A DNA stretch of 64,000 nucleotides from Typhlomys cinereus (GCA_023101885.1 JALPQD010000387.1:1809223-1873222); one strand, 5' to 3'. Shown: positions 1 through 11,576, numbered from the stretch's first letter. The notes: generated from the letters alone by a model not told the origin. Translations and numbers: made by a program.

Positions 1-60
1 CTATTTCTCTCAAAGCTGTGTTTTCCACATATACTCTTTGAAAACTTGCACCGAGTGATG

Positions 61-465
61 GTTAGTGTTGTCAATTTGACAGGATCCTGAATCATCTAAG
101 AGACAGGGCTCCAGCCACACCTGTGAGAAAGTATCTAGATTAGCCTCTGGTTAAAAGTGACAGTGAGAGATTTTCTTGATAGGTTAAGTGAGGAAGGAAG
201 ACCAACCCCAAAGGATGGTGACACCATTCTCTAGGCTTGCTGTCTAGAACTGAATAAAAAAGAGAAAGCGTGGCTAATCCAAGCATCTTCTCTCTCTCTG
301 ATTCCTGATTGGCTATGATGTAACCAACTTCTTAAGTTTCTGTCACCTTGATTCATCCACCATAGTGAGCTGTAAGCCAAAACAAACCTTTTCTCCTTTA
401 GATTACTCTACTCAGGATATTTTGCCATAGCAACAGAAAAAAAAAAAAAAAAAAAAACTAAGACA
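61..465 (+). repeat. Rodent interspersed repeat, 'GTTGTCAATTTGACA...ACTAAGACA' family
   Basis: The copy begins with a TGTTGTCAATTTGACAGG-like end and finishes at an A-rich stretch followed by CTAAGACA. Inside are the features shared by the other copies in this window: 'GTGAGCTGTAAGCCAAAACAAACC', an ACTGAATAAAAAAGAGAAAGC stretch and a CAGCAACAGAAA end. I recognise the shape as a common rodent element that has the look of a non-autonomous DNA transposon (possibly URR1-like), but I am not sure of the name. The pure A run at about 437-457 lies just before the end. It carries no gene. Confidence 0.55.
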
Positions 466-1060
466 CATTGCTTCTTTATATTTCTGTTCTAAGCACTGGA
501 ATTTTGTCCCTAATATAATCTATTACTATAAATTATGTAAAAAAAATTCTACCAAATATTTCCCCATGTGAGAAGAATGAGGATAAAGCAGTACATGAAT
601 ACTAACTTTGAGAGGTTGTCTTTCATGGTGTAGACATGATGTTAGCAGAACTATTGATTCAATCTTTAAATAGCTCTTCTAGCATTATAAAAACCATTTT
701 ATAAGTGAGGAGATTGGTACAACTCAGTTTCACTAGATTCCAAATCCCACACTATATGCTGCATTCAAAATGCTCACTTGACTGAGAAAAAAAAAAAAAG
801 AAAACATATTCCACAGATCAAGAATAAAAAAAAATTGGAAAGGGTTTTTAACACTTTTCAAATAGGAACAACCTCCATCAAGGCTTAGGGAATATTGTTA
901 AAGATAGGGTAGTAAGAATGTAAGAACCAGAAGGTGGCAAGCAGTGCCCCCATAATAAGGCAGGATTACAGCAGCTGTGCTGGGATGGGTCTCTAAGGTC
1001 TTTGAATGTCTTTGACACTCCCGAAGGCCATCTCCCACTGCTGGGATCACCCTGAAGGGA
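466..1060. other. No recognised feature
   Basis: AT-rich non-coding sequence with short A runs near 788 and 828. Small open frames here are short and have no recognisable domain. I see no RNA gene or convincing repeat. Confidence 0.5.
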
Positions 1061-1269
1061 CACTCCTGCTGAGGAACTGACTCCAATCCTCCCAGAGATA
1101 AGACGGCCAACTTCCCTATGAAAGGATTATGGAGATGAGCCCTCCATATCCAACAGACAACTTGGTCTCTAGCCCCAAGTGGGCCCAAGAGCAACCAGGT
1201 CAGGCCCCAATGGGAGCTAACAATGAGAAAAAGCTAGTTTTCCAGGCTTACCTAGGTGGACAAATATGC

Positions 1270-1734
1270 CTGGCTCTGGCGGCCATGTTTGGCACTTACC
1301 CCTCATGGCACTCTAGTGCCATGAGTCTGCTTCTTGTTCCTTGCTCCTCATGGATTCCATGCCTGGAGTCCATGAGTTTTCTGGCACCCTAGCCCCTCAT
1401 GCCACTTGGAGTTCATTTCTAGCTCCTTTCCTATTTCTCGAGATTCCATACCTGAGGTCTATGAGTTCTCCGGGGTGCTTGCCCCTCATGGCACCTGCCC
1501 CTCATGGCACTAAGGGTGCCATTAGTCCATTTGTAGCTCCATGAGTTCTTCAGGGTACCCTAGAACCTCATGGCACTCCATGTCTGGAGTCCATGAGTGC
1601 CAGACTTTCTGTCCTCTAATAAACTCTACCTTAATCCTCTACATGTATTCTGGTTTCAATCTTTGACCCCATAACACAAGAACCCTACAACATTGGGACA
1701 GTCGTTCCTGTAACAGTTGGCCCCTGAACAGGTA
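1270..1734 (+). repeat. Possible old ERV LTR with degenerate internal reiterations
   Basis: From about 1297 to 1600 the motif CCCTCATGGCAC and the motif CCATGAGT(T/C) recur several times with imperfect spacing, which gives a minisatellite-like look. A polyadenylation-type AATAAA lies at about 1618, followed by a T/C-rich stretch. At about 1717 there is TGGCCCCTGAACAGG, which resembles a tRNA-Lys primer-binding site with a few mismatches. That order (AATAAA, then primer-like site) is what the end of an LTR would show. No partner LTR or retroviral coding was seen, so this could be a solo or broken LTR, or only a chance resemblance. Confidence 0.3.
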
Positions 1735-1864
1735 CTCTGTAATATTTGGTGAGAATGTTCCCACATCATTTGGCACCCCAGATGGGACTACCCTGTAACA
1801 TTTGGTAACCACAAAGGGATATTTGACAAACAGAGGAAAAACTATTCCTGCATCAATAAGGTTG

Positions 1865-2010
1865 ATGCACGTATGAACTCACTGCAGCCCTGTTTACTTC
1901 TGCAAGACCTGCACAAGATTTGGCCTATCGATATTTCATTATCAAAATGGTGGGGAAGTGAGGAAGAGCTCAAGAGACACCACACCTCCCTGACAGACTA
2001 CTGATGGTTA
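1865..2010 (+). repeat. L1 3'-end fragment, old
   Basis: The stretch has the order 'gaactcactgcagccctg ... gacctgcacaagatttggc', which matches the pattern of rodent L1 3' UTR sequence seen again, diverged, at 55.43-55.57 kb. It is short and degraded, without a clear poly-A end. Confidence 0.4.
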
Positions 2011-2348
2011 AAGCTAATGAGGGGAAGCAGAACTACTTTTCTCTATGTTACACCCATTCATGTATCACTCATGTTTCAGCAATGCTGAGGCACACGCCAG
2101 CAATGAAGCTCAGTGGGTCGCACACACACAGAAAGACATGAAAGCAGGAGGAAGGCTGACTGGGAAGAAGGTTTTTCAGTGACAGAAGAGGTGATCAGGA
2201 AACATGTAGTTGAAAAGAGAAAAGTTCATTTTACTCATAGATGAAACCACCAAATAATAATTAATGAAAGAAATGTAAGAAAATGCAAATAGGAACAAAG
2301 TATAAAACAAAGTTATTTAGTACATAAAACAAAATGAATTTCCACTGT

Positions 2349-2402
2349 AATATATATACATATATATAGTAATATATATATACATATATATGTATATATA
2401 TG
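2349..2402. repeat. AT-rich (TA)n microsatellite
   Basis: Runs of TATATA interrupted by CATA and GTA form near-palindromic alternating purine-pyrimidine DNA, able to extrude as a cruciform. It directly precedes the first copy of a locally duplicated block. Confidence 0.85.
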
Positions 2403-2403
2403 T

Positions 2404-2519
2404 AGCAACAGAGCTAAATCTAGGCTTAGTGGCTCATAAATTGAATACAAGCGAGTGACCTATAGGCTTGATAAAGACAGGAAGTTGCAATTCAGAATCA
2501 AGAAATAAAACAGACATAC

Positions 2520-2521
<2 letters not shown>
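2404..2521 (+). repeat. Local duplicated block, copy 1
   Basis: About 118 bp starting AGCAACAGAGCTAAATCTAG. The same block recurs about 360 bp downstream with roughly ten substitutions and a small insertion. It does not match a repeat family that I recognise. Confidence 0.8.
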
Positions 2522-2523
<2 letters not shown>

Positions 2524-2568
<45 letters not shown>

Positions 2569-2569
2569 T
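2524..2569. repeat. (TA)n microsatellite
   Basis: About 20 uninterrupted TA units directly after the duplicated block. Confidence 0.95.
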
Positions 2570-2765
2570 CCAGATTAAAAACATGAATTTACAGGGAACT
2601 GCTGGCTTGATCATTTTGAAGAGCTTGGTCAGTCAATATAATCAGTTTTCTAGGCTTCCACACTTTTGAAAAATCCAACTGGTGCTTTTATCCTTATGTT
2701 TATTTACCTTGAGAGTCCAAATGAAAGTGCATTATAATAAATGAAAAGTGATTGACTAGCTTCCC

Positions 2766-2889
2766 AGCAATAGAGCTAAATCTAGGCTTAGTGGCTCATA
2801 AACTGAATATAAGCAAGTGACTTATAGGCATGATAAAAGCAGGAACTTACAATTCAGAATCAAGAAATAATATAAAACAGACATGCTAC
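2766..2889 (+). repeat. Local duplicated block, copy 2
   Basis: This copy starts AGCAATAGAGCTAAATCTAG and ends near CAGACATGCTA, in direct orientation to the first copy. Small differences such as an extra TAT near the end show the duplication is not very recent. Confidence 0.8.
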
Positions 2890-3450
2890 CATTACGGTCT
2901 TCTTTTGTAAAGATTCTTATAAAAGCACTGCATTCAGTCTTGAGCTTCTCATGATAAAATATTAAGAGGGAATAGAAAGAAGAATAGCTAAGGGTACAGA
3001 CAAAAACATATGTGGGCTGAAGAAATCCATTTTCCCATTGGTTCATTTTAAATATGATGTCATGTTCTTCTATAAAGTTCAAAGTACTGGTTTTGGAATA
3101 GCTACAATTGTAAAATTGACAGTAAGAGAAGTATAAACGTTTAAAATACTAAAAAATAAAGTTGTAAGAGAATGTTTGAAAAACAGCTGCTATGAAAAGC
3201 TATTTACATTTATGTGTGCTATCTTATTATAATGCTCACATTTAATGTACAAGTTTCCCTTTTCTAAAAACTAGGAAATTAAGTATCCAGAAATTGAATG
3301 ACTTACACTAATTCACCTGTCAGAAAAATTGGTTAAAATTTTCAAAGACTGCAAGACTTCCATAACATAAAGAAGGCATGAACGCAAGAGAAACAAAAGA
3401 TGGGCAGAAAAGGAAGGCTGGAGATACAAGCAGGAATGAGAACACTTTCT
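2890..3450. other. No recognised feature
   Basis: AT-rich non-coding sequence. The open frames on either strand are under 90 codons and show no domain. Confidence 0.5.
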
Positions 3451-3452
3451 TA

Positions 3453-3486
3453 AACTTTATTTATTTATTATTTTATTTTTTTGTAT

Positions 3487-3527
<41 letters not shown>

Positions 3528-3748
3528 CCTGTGGAAGCCTATGGGTGACTTCAGAAATCATCCTGGATTGCTTCTACCTCCTTTTTGCTTTGCTCTGGGA
3601 TTTCTCAGGCTCCTCCCACTAGGACCAGAAGTGTAGGCTGTGGGTTGTGGGATCTGCCTGGTGTTTTTATGTGGGACCTGCATTCCCAGCTCAGGACCTT
3701 CTGTTTGTGAGGCCACAGTCTTTTAATCCTGGGCCATTTCTCCAGCCC
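3453..3748 (-). mobile_element. tRNA-derived SINE, main family of this window
   Basis: On the minus strand the copy starts with a head complementary to '...ctccagccc' (the tRNA-like box region, ending at 3748). It continues through a body complementary to 'tcatcctggattgcttctacctcc' and ends in a (CA)n/A-rich tail, seen here as T-rich plus (GT)n at 3488-3526. Such SINEs are copied by L1 proteins and their internal Pol III promoter lies in the head. The copy is full length by comparison with the one at 10.2 kb. Confidence 0.75.
3488..3526. repeat. (GT)n microsatellite in SINE tail
   Basis: About 19 GT units, located in the tail of the minus-strand SINE. Confidence 0.95.
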
Positions 3749-3759
3749 ACCACAAGAGT

Positions 3760-4130
3760 TTTTACATAAGTACATTTGCATCCATAAAACCAGTCACAGG
3801 AGTTGTAAACCAGAAAGAGATTAAATTCATGCCAGAATATTTGTTTTGATAATCTGATGGCTATAAGGGTATAAAGATTCATAGTTGGAGCAAAAGTGAT
3901 CTAAAGAGCTATGAGGACCTAAACTCCAGCACCAAGCAGGTATATAAACTAGAGCTGAACTGAAAATGTATTAGAAAGAATTAATAGCTCTAGATAACCA
4001 CTTACACACAGGTGGTAAGTGGGAGGAATTCAGGAGGCCTTTAAACTTGCAGCTTGAATTAACATTTGTAGACCTGTACAACACACTGTGACTCATAAAA
4101 GAAAAAAAGGAATACATATTTGTATCCACA
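3760..4130. other. No recognised feature
   Basis: Non-coding AT-rich DNA. I see no repeat or gene signature. Confidence 0.45.
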
Positions 4131-4157
4131 CACACAGCAAATTCATTCAGACATGTT

Positions 4158-4456
4158 GTGTCTCAGTTGGCACTAGAAAATCCAGGTGAAGATGACTCCA
4201 AGGAAGCTGGAGATATGAGTTCCTTGCTCAAGAAAGTAAAAGGAACCTGTAATCTGAGTTTGAAATCAATGATTTTTGAGCCAGGAGATGCTGTAGAAGA
4301 AGATGGCACCGCTCAAAAGAAAAATAATGTAAAAGGAAAACAGGATTGACAACAACCATCTGGAGAACCTTAAAGTTGAACTGGCAGGTGGGATAAGGGA
4401 CACTGACCTACCAGGAGCCTTCCACCTAGGTATTAGTGAAAGACAGTTGAAAGAGT
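4158..4456 (+). pseudogene. Possible fragment of an old processed pseudogene, parent unknown
   Basis: An open frame of 63 codons from ATG 4158 is rich in charged residues (E, D, K) and ends at TGA 4347-4349. Just after, another frame starting with Ile-Asp-Asn-Asn-His near 4345 stays open for about 35 codons and also reads like ordinary protein (hydrophilic, followed by LPGAFHLGI). Two adjacent frames of protein-like composition, joined by a frameshift, suggest a retrocopied mRNA fragment. I cannot name the parent gene. No poly-A tail or target duplication was seen, so chance is a real alternative. Confidence 0.25.
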
Positions 4457-4534
4457 GAACAGAATCCTTTGAAAAAGAACATTAAAAAGTAGGCAGTTGT
4501 CAACAAAGTGAAAAATCAAAGGTCATGTGAAAAA

Positions 4535-4835
4535 CAAAGTCCAGGGACTGAGGTGCTGGGAATCTGAGTTTGCAGCCCCTAATACCCATGCAAAGTTGGG
4601 GGTGGTGTTACACAGTTGTAAATCCCATCAACACATGTAAACTCCCGGAGCTCATCAGCTAGTTAATCTAGCTGAGTTGGGGCATTTCAGGGTTAGAGAT
4701 TCTCAAATACCTAAATAAATAAGATTCAGAGTGATAGAGGAAGACATCTAACATAGATCTGTAACTTCCATGTACATGTGCACTTTTCACACATGTGTGC
4801 GTGAATGCGCGCACACATACACACACACCACAGAT
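4535..4835 (+). mobile_element. B4-like composite SINE, degraded
   Basis: Sequence begins '...gactgaggtgctgggaatctgagtttgcag' and proceeds through a B1-like middle to a tail with ACACATGTGTGCG and (CA)n. The arrangement tRNA-like head, B1-like centre, CA-rich tail is that of the rodent B4 family. It is heavily diverged. Confidence 0.45.
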
Positions 4836-4839
4836 GAAA

Positions 4840-7765
4840 AAAATCCAATAGACTTGTCAGGAGATTGTTGGTGCGTGATTTAGAGAGTCAAAATCATGTC
4901 CATTAGAAGTTGAAGACACGCAGGCAGTTATTGTGCATACACATTCTTTTCCATAGGCTTGGAAATACTAAGGAACAGTTGAGAGGCAACAACGTGTGAT
5001 ATGACAGTGTTCAGAGTATAACACATAGGCAAATACTGCCATGTAAATTTCTCTTTTACTATCATACAACCAGTCATTTACAAAGACATTTTAGTTATCC
5101 TCTTGGAATTTTCCTGGACTACATCCTTGATGTTAAAATTTGATCAGCTGCAGGCCACTAGACATTAATTGACATATGTCTCCAACTTTCTTGATGGTCC
5201 CTATTTGCTCATATTTGTTTTTTACTTCATTAATTGGGCTCTGGTACCATCACTTGTTGGTATCTAATACATAATACACAAAACAAGAAATACAGACATT
5301 GGTTTCACTTTGAGCAAGAAAAACAAGCAGCATTTCCTGCCCTGGTCCATGGGAGAAATTTCACAGACTGTCACTACTAAACAACACCACTTGACCCAGT
5401 TTACACCAAGCCTAGCACAGAAAACAAACAGAAGTGTTGGTTTGAACAATTATTATTTATTTAAGTTGTGTTTAGAAGTGTGACTTAGGCCAAAATATCA
5501 CTTTGATTTAAGGAATTCTATTTTCTCCTATTTTCATTGTTTTCTGTCTTCACCCCTGATTCACTCCCCCCATTTTTAACAACTATACTGGTAATTTGAT
5601 GGCAAATCTTGCATATTTCACAAGCTGTCTTTTGCTGTCTTCTTTTCTCTTTCCCTTTTCTACTGTGTTAAGAGTCAACAAAGAACATGGTAAGCAAATT
5701 TTTTACACTCATTATTTTTCCATTATCATTATCAAAAATACTAACCATCATATAAACATAGAGCTCTTTCATCCCCTCAAAAACCCTAACATACCTGAAT
5801 GCTTTCATGGCTCTCTCCAACACCACTTCAGATGGCTATCCTAAGTGTATCTGTGAATCACATATGTGAGGCAAAGAATGAGATTTACAAAAGAAAAATG
5901 TATGTTTTTCACATTTGACAGTAATGGTATTCATGCTTATTAAAGCTTTGCTTTCAACTTTTAATTAGTTTTTATGATAGTAATTAATATTTTCCGCTGC
6001 ACATCCTGAAATCACTAGCTTTAGAGAAATACATAAAAATTGGTAATTAGCATTCAGACTCTTAACGAAAATGTGAAAGTATTGAAATTCCAAATAGATA
6101 TGATGGTAATCACTGACATTTCTAAAGTCGAATTGACTTTCTAAAGTAAACATATTACTAGAGCAAAGAAGCTAAAGTTGGATTGCTAAAATTCTTTTGG
6201 GGAAAAATAGAACAGAAAAATAACATGTTGGTCAATTGGCATACTATGTTGTCCTTCATAAAGAAAATTATTCCCAAGTCATTGTCTATAGCACTTCAAC
6301 TTTGCATATCTAATTATCTCAATAGTTGTTAGCAACACACTAGATTTTTTTGGCAAAAGATGTATGTTGTTTATATCATTTAGGATGAAATGCAAATCTC
6401 ACAAAATCAAATTGCTGAGTGGATGTTGCGCTTACAAAATTGTCAGAAGCCATCAAGCTAAACCTTGGCATGTTTAAATTTTGGTCTTGAAACCTTACAT
6501 AATTCTATTAAATCCAAAGTAGAGCACATTGTAGAAGTGTTTTTATATTCTCTGTGCTATTTTCAAATGACTTCTGTTGCTTTATCTGCCAACAAGAGAA
6601 TGAACGAAATGTATACAATTTATAAAGTAAAAAAAAAATTATCAGGATGATGTGATCATGAGCAGTATCTTGAAACCTCATGCATAAATAATCAGAAAAT
6701 GTTTAGCCATATTACAATTTCTCATTTTAATATAGCTATGAAGATCTTTAGCAGACCCCCCCACTCTCTGCCACTATCTGCCTTAACCATCTACTGACAG
6801 CTGGAACAGTTAGTTGGAAGAAATAATAAAAGGAAAATCTGAGGAGTACAGAAATGAAACATTTTCTTCTGTTCAGAGGTAGATTGTAAGTCTTTTACAC
6901 TTGGCTCGAAGAAAATACACATGCCCACACTCAAAAGCCAGCTTTTCCCCAAAAGGTTAGCTTTTCTGCAAAGCCTGAATGCTACCTGCATCACGGCAGC
7001 TTCAAACAGTCTGCAGGCAGTCTTCGGACAGTAGGATAAAGTTGCAAGGCTATTAAAAAAATGCTGTGGGCTCTAGATTTGGACAGAGTTCAAAAGCTGA
7101 CTCTTTTATTTGAAAGTATAATTTTCAAAAGGACAAAGAAGGCTGTCTCTAAGAAAGAAAGAAGTTTTATTTCTCTTCACTGATTTCACTGAAAAATGTT
7201 GGCACTGTTTAAGAAACCTGAGTATCAGTAACAAAGCAAAGATATTGTTTTCAATGCTGTGGAATTAGATGACAACAGGAAAATGAAAGGTGATTAGAAC
7301 AGTATGTACTATGGAGAGCTTATACTAACATATGTGAACATCAGTTGTAAGGGGATAGCCAAGCAGTTAGAATGAGCTTCCACTCAACATAAGCGTTAAG
7401 GTCTGATAAAAGTTTGGCAGAAACTCCCTGAGCTATTCTGCTTTTGTTCCTCATCAGAAGGTTTAACGTACAAAGAGTGGTGAGAGCTGCAGACTTGAAG
7501 GTAAAATGAGCCTTCCATCCATTTCTACTTCCTGAAGTTATACGGTTAAGTACGATTTGGTATTTCAAAATAACTCCAATTACTATTGTCTCCTTGAAAG
7601 AAATTTTTATGCTTCTTTGTAACTCTAATAAATGACAAAAGTCTTTTATGGCTAGAGTATGAATAGAACTGCATTTGACCAAATTGTAGGTCTAGAAGAT
7701 CCAGGCTAGCACAGAAGACTTTCTGGCTCTACACACTTAGAAACACAATGTAAGCACATTCCATA
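4840..7765. other. Long AT-rich stretch without recognised genes
   Basis: Nearly 3 kb of AT-rich DNA. Several open frames of 60-113 codons occur on both strands, including one at 7341-7682 minus. None has a recognisable domain, codon bias or supporting splice signals, and frames of this size are expected by chance in AT-rich DNA. Old unrecognised repeats may be present. Confidence 0.5.
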
Positions 7766-7774
7766 TCCACAAAC

Positions 7775-8440
7775 TCTTTCTTTTTTTTTATTCTCGTAAT
7801 ATTTCATACACAAATACAGTGAATTCATGATATTTAAACACCATAATCCCCAATCCCACACTCTGCCTTTCCACAATACGTGACGCCTTCTTCCCTGCCA
7901 GTCTCCTCCTATTTACATATCTTTTCACATGTGTGGCCCACTGAGTTTCATGAGTTGCCTCTCATGGCACATGCCTGAGTATTTACTGGAGCATGAATCA
8001 TATATCGATGAATACGCCATAGAAGAAAGTATCTTTCCAGCCATCTACATTAGCCTTTGTCACTTTCTCAGGGAGGCATCGGGGCTCTCGAGATCTTTCC
8101 CCTTCCAAAGCAAAATGTTGATAGGGCAAATCCTGTGTAGGTCTTGTGGAAATATACATAAATGCAGTGAGTTTATGAATGCAACAGTCCTGTCATGTCC
8201 AGAAGAAAATTTCTGGCAGTTCCCCCTTCAGGCCTTTACACTTTTACTGCTTCCTAGCCCTTGAAGTTCCCTGACCTTAGGTTGGGGAAGGGATGCCTTA
8301 AGATGTCCTGTTTAGGGCAGAAGCTCCTTATTTCTAAAAATCTTTGTTGCCCTCTCTCATCTAAGTTTTTTCCTTGCCATAATGTTCTCTCTCCATTCCC
8401 TGAAGCATACATACTTACCCTCCAAGGACAATTTAACTCC
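7775..8440 (-). mobile_element. L1 3' UTR fragment, old
   Basis: On the minus strand this ends in an A-rich tail (T-rich at 7780-7790 on the plus strand). On the plus strand the order 'gtaggtcttgtgg...gcagtgagtttatgaatgcaac...gtcctgtcatgtccagaag' is typical of the antisense of rodent L1 3' UTRs. It is diverged and contains no ORF2 sequence. Confidence 0.55.
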
Positions 8441-8449
8441 TGTAGATCT

Positions 8450-9385
8450 CCTCCAAAGCATAGGACAATCTGGAATGATTGATGTTCTATAAGATACATT
8501 CACTCCTTTTCCCTACTTTATAGGAAGTTTCCAAATGACAAAGTCCCTTGGTGAATACAGTTCTCTGACTCTATCTCTAGTTCATTCTTTTTAGCCCCAT
8601 TGTGGCTATTTCATATACAGAAATTACATCTTTTGGCTTCCCAGGCTTTCCATGCCATCTTACTAAAAATGTCATCATGAACTTTGATTTGTATAAGCCA
8701 TCTTAAAACAACCTCACATTCTAAGGTACCAAAAGTGTAATCCATAAGACAATCCTCAGGGATAATGGATATTCACATCACATACAAATATTGTTCTGCA
8801 TATCCAAGTAAAGATGTCCTTGCGTACATTAAGCTATGAAGCTGTCTTTGTCTGAAAATCATGTCTCTCTTTCTTGTAACCCTAAGATGACAAAATAATC
8901 ACTACTGAATGAATGTCCTTGGACCATATATGTGCAGACACACATCCTGATACAGATTAGAACTACCCACCTCTTCTGAACACTTGCAGTAGAGCACCGT
9001 TTCCATTCAAGCACTGTTAATATTAATGACAAGCCATTCTTGTAAGCACCCCATTTAATTTTTTCCCCTTTAAATAAGCTAAGATGTTAGAGTCAAGGTG
9101 CTTTGACCCCTTCACTGACAACTGAGACCTTTACCTGGTGTTCCAGCTGCCTAATATGGAGGAACATCAGCCAAGGTAGCCAGATACATTGCCCCAGTGT
9201 CAAACCAACATGCTTTGAACATTCTGCACAGGTATACAGGAAGTTATATGGCAACTAAGACTCCTTGGAGTCAAAGCACAACTTTGGCTCCAGAAGGCAC
9301 TATCTATCCTACCCATTACCGGAAACTATTTCAAGCATCTTGTAGTACCAAACGCATTTGCAAAAACCCTGGTGAATTTTAACAG
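8450..9385. other. No recognised feature
   Basis: Non-coding DNA. Short open frames only and no clear repeat signature. Confidence 0.45.
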
Positions 9386-9387
9386 CT

Positions 9388-9533
9388 GGAATTTCCCAGG
9401 CTCTGCCCGCCAGGGCTATAAGTTCAGGCGACCTATGTTTTTGCCTGTTGTTTTTACGTGTGACCTGGGATCCAAACTCAGGACCTTCTGCTTGTGAAAG
9501 TGAGTGTTAACCCCTGAGCCATCTCTCCAGCCC
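9388..9533 (-). mobile_element. tRNA-derived SINE, truncated
   Basis: Only the head half of the SINE is present on the minus strand: the plus strand reads 'atttcccaggctctgcc ... aggaccttctgcttgtg ... gagccatctctccagccc'. The body and CA-rich tail are missing, so this is a truncated or internally broken copy. Confidence 0.75.
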
Positions 9534-10173
9534 TAGTAGCCATTTTTAGCCAAGCAGAGAAGAAACATTTCCTCATGTGACTTAGAAGAAAGTAGGTGAT
9601 TGGTCCAAACACAACCACTTACATTAATTGCTGCCATGACTCATGCAAACACCTTTGCCACACCCTCCTTTGTGTCTCCATAAGCAGCTGTTCAGTTCAC
9701 TTGTGAGCCAGCCGCTGGGACACAGTCTCATCTTCTGCACCTTGGTGTTTTAGCATTCTGCCCATCAAAGGCTTCTCTCCATGTATTTTCTTGCCTCATT
9801 TGATCATCACCATTGAGATGATGGCGGTAGTTGCAGGAAACACAGCAGCAAGAGAGGCAGGAACTGTAGCAATGAAAACAGAAGTGAGACATTCTAGAGG
9901 AAAGAAACTATACTCCAACTGCCAGAAGAATTCCAAGGAGCTTCCAAGGGTCTCAGATACCTCAGCCCAGTTATAACACAAACTACTCTCAATAACAAAG
10001 TGTAACATGAAGAATTAATAGTCGATCTGGCACTTTGATAACAGGACCCCATGCACACCTGGTAAAAGTTCTCTAGATTAGGGTAAGCTTTTGGGCAAAC
10101 CTGTAGAAGCAAGACTGTCTTGTTTGCTTTGCTTGAGGTGGGAAGACCATTCATTGTGGGTGGCAATATGAAA

Positions 10174-10175
10174 GT

Positions 10176-10211
<36 letters not shown>

Positions 10212-10212
10212 T
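10174..10212. repeat. (GA)n microsatellite
   Basis: AGTGAGAGAGAAAGAGAG followed by uninterrupted GA units, immediately upstream of the SINE target site. Confidence 0.9.
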
Positions 10213-10222
10213 AAGATTGTGA

Positions 10223-10495
10223 ACCGCGGGCTGGAGAGATGGCTCAGGGGCTAAGACTCTGCCTCCCAAGCAGAAGGTCCTGAATTCGGATCCCAGGTCA
10301 CATGTTAAAAAAACCAGGAAGAAACAGCAGTGGCCTGCACTTCCTCTGTCCCTGGTGGGCAGAGCCTGGGAAATCCTGGAGCAAAGCAAAAAGGAGATAG
10401 AAGCAACCCAGGATGATTCCTGAAGTCACCCTTGGTCTTCCACAGGAGTATACACTGCCCTCTGATACACACACACACGAAAAATTAAAGAAAAA
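10223..10495 (+). mobile_element. tRNA-derived SINE, nearly complete, with target-site duplication
   Basis: The head reads GGCTGGAGAGATGGCTCAGG, followed by 'cctgaattcggatcccaggtc' (B-box-like), a body with 'cccaggatgattcctgaagtcac', and a short (CA)n plus A-rich tail. The flanks carry the direct repeat AAGATTGTGA at 10213-10222 and 10496-10505, as expected for L1-mediated insertion. The four bases before GGCTGGAG are part of the insertion or of junction variation. This is the best template for the family here. Confidence 0.85.
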
Positions 10496-10544
10496 AAGAT
10501 TGTGAGCTGAGTGCTAGCAATCAGGCAAGCAGGCAGACAAGCGA

Positions 10545-10740
10545 TTATGTATGCATACATGCATACGTTGCGTATTTCCCTCTGCTCTGGCTTTGGATGT
10601 CATGTGACCAGTTCCCTTCGCTCCAGATGTTGTGATTCCTCTGCCCTGTGGGTTATAACCTGGAATCATGAGCTGAATAAAATCCTTCTCTCCACAAAGT
10701 TGCTTGGGTTAAGCAGCGGGATATGAAACTAAAACACCAA
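10545..10740 (+). repeat. Partial rodent interspersed repeat, 3' portion
   Basis: The segment 'tggaatcatgagctgaataaaatccttctctcc ... agttgcttggg' resembles the right-hand portion of the 'TCAATTTGACA' repeat family (the part before the terminal CAGCAACAG motif). The left part is not evident. Confidence 0.35.
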
Positions 10741-11019
10741 GCATCCCACCATGCTTAGTCTAAAAGCCATAACGCTAGCGGCTATAAGAGCTGTAGCACC
10801 AGCTGCTGTGGAATGGAGGGTGCCAGCACCTAAGGATCATTAGGGAGTTTGTAAACTCATACAGGAAGCACCTGATTCTGACTTACTCCCAGGTGTTACT
10901 GCTGCTCATTGCTGATGCAAGTTGAGGATTACAATAGGGGCCAAATTGCAGGACCCTTAGTAGTTGATAGACCAGAGCAGAATCTAGGTGCCTAGAACCG
11001 TTATCGGGTCACTCTCTAG

Positions 11020-11545
11020 GAGTCTGTATGTATCCAGGTTCTTATGTTCAGAGTCGAAGTTTGAACCAGATCACGAGTAGAAGATTAAGGTAGAATTTAT
11101 TAGAGAAGAGAAGGAACAGAACTCAGGGACTTCAAACAGGTGCCAAAGATGGCTGCCAGGGTCAGGTATATTTATACACTTAGGCAAGGGGTGGGGAGGG
11201 GAGAGAAGAGGAAGAGAAGAATGGCTTTTGCTCATTGGTTAGCTCATGTTGAGGCCCAACCCAGTTGATCTTGTGCAGGACAGGAGGTAGGACTGTTTCT
11301 TTTGATGGACTTAGCTTATCTGCTATGGAGAACTCATCTCCATATCCTTTCATAAGCAAAGGGTTGGGGGAAGTTGAAGTTGACCACCTTATCTCCTTCA
11401 AGGATTAGAATCAGTTCTTCCCTATCAGCAGGGGGTGTTCCTCCAGGTTAATCCCAGCAGTGGGGGATGACTTTTCAAGATCTTCAGAGACCAGCCCAGC
11501 ATGGCTGCTCTAAAACTGCCTAAGAAACATGTAGGTTCTGACTTC
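11020..11545 (-). repeat. Possible solo LTR or other old retroelement
   Basis: The plus strand has 'gtagaatttattagagaagagaagg', which on the minus strand contains a TAATAAA-like signal, followed by a mixed-composition 400-bp stretch of 'gccaaagatggctgccagggtcagg' type. This resembles an LTR in antisense, but I could not place its ends or find an internal region. Confidence 0.25.
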
Positions 11546-11576
11546 TAAAGCCTGCAGCGAATAGTCCCCATGACAA

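Noticed and set aside
1700..1740. Complete ERV at the start of the window
   Set aside because: Only an LTR-like end and a poor primer-like motif; no second LTR, polypurine tract or coding remnant found.
7341..7682. 113-codon minus-strand frame
   Set aside because: AT-rich chance frame, no domain, no poly-A site or splice signals.
10229..10300. tRNA gene in the SINE heads
   Set aside because: The A- and B-box-like sequences belong to dispersed SINEs. They do not fold as a full cloverleaf by eye and recur with tails.
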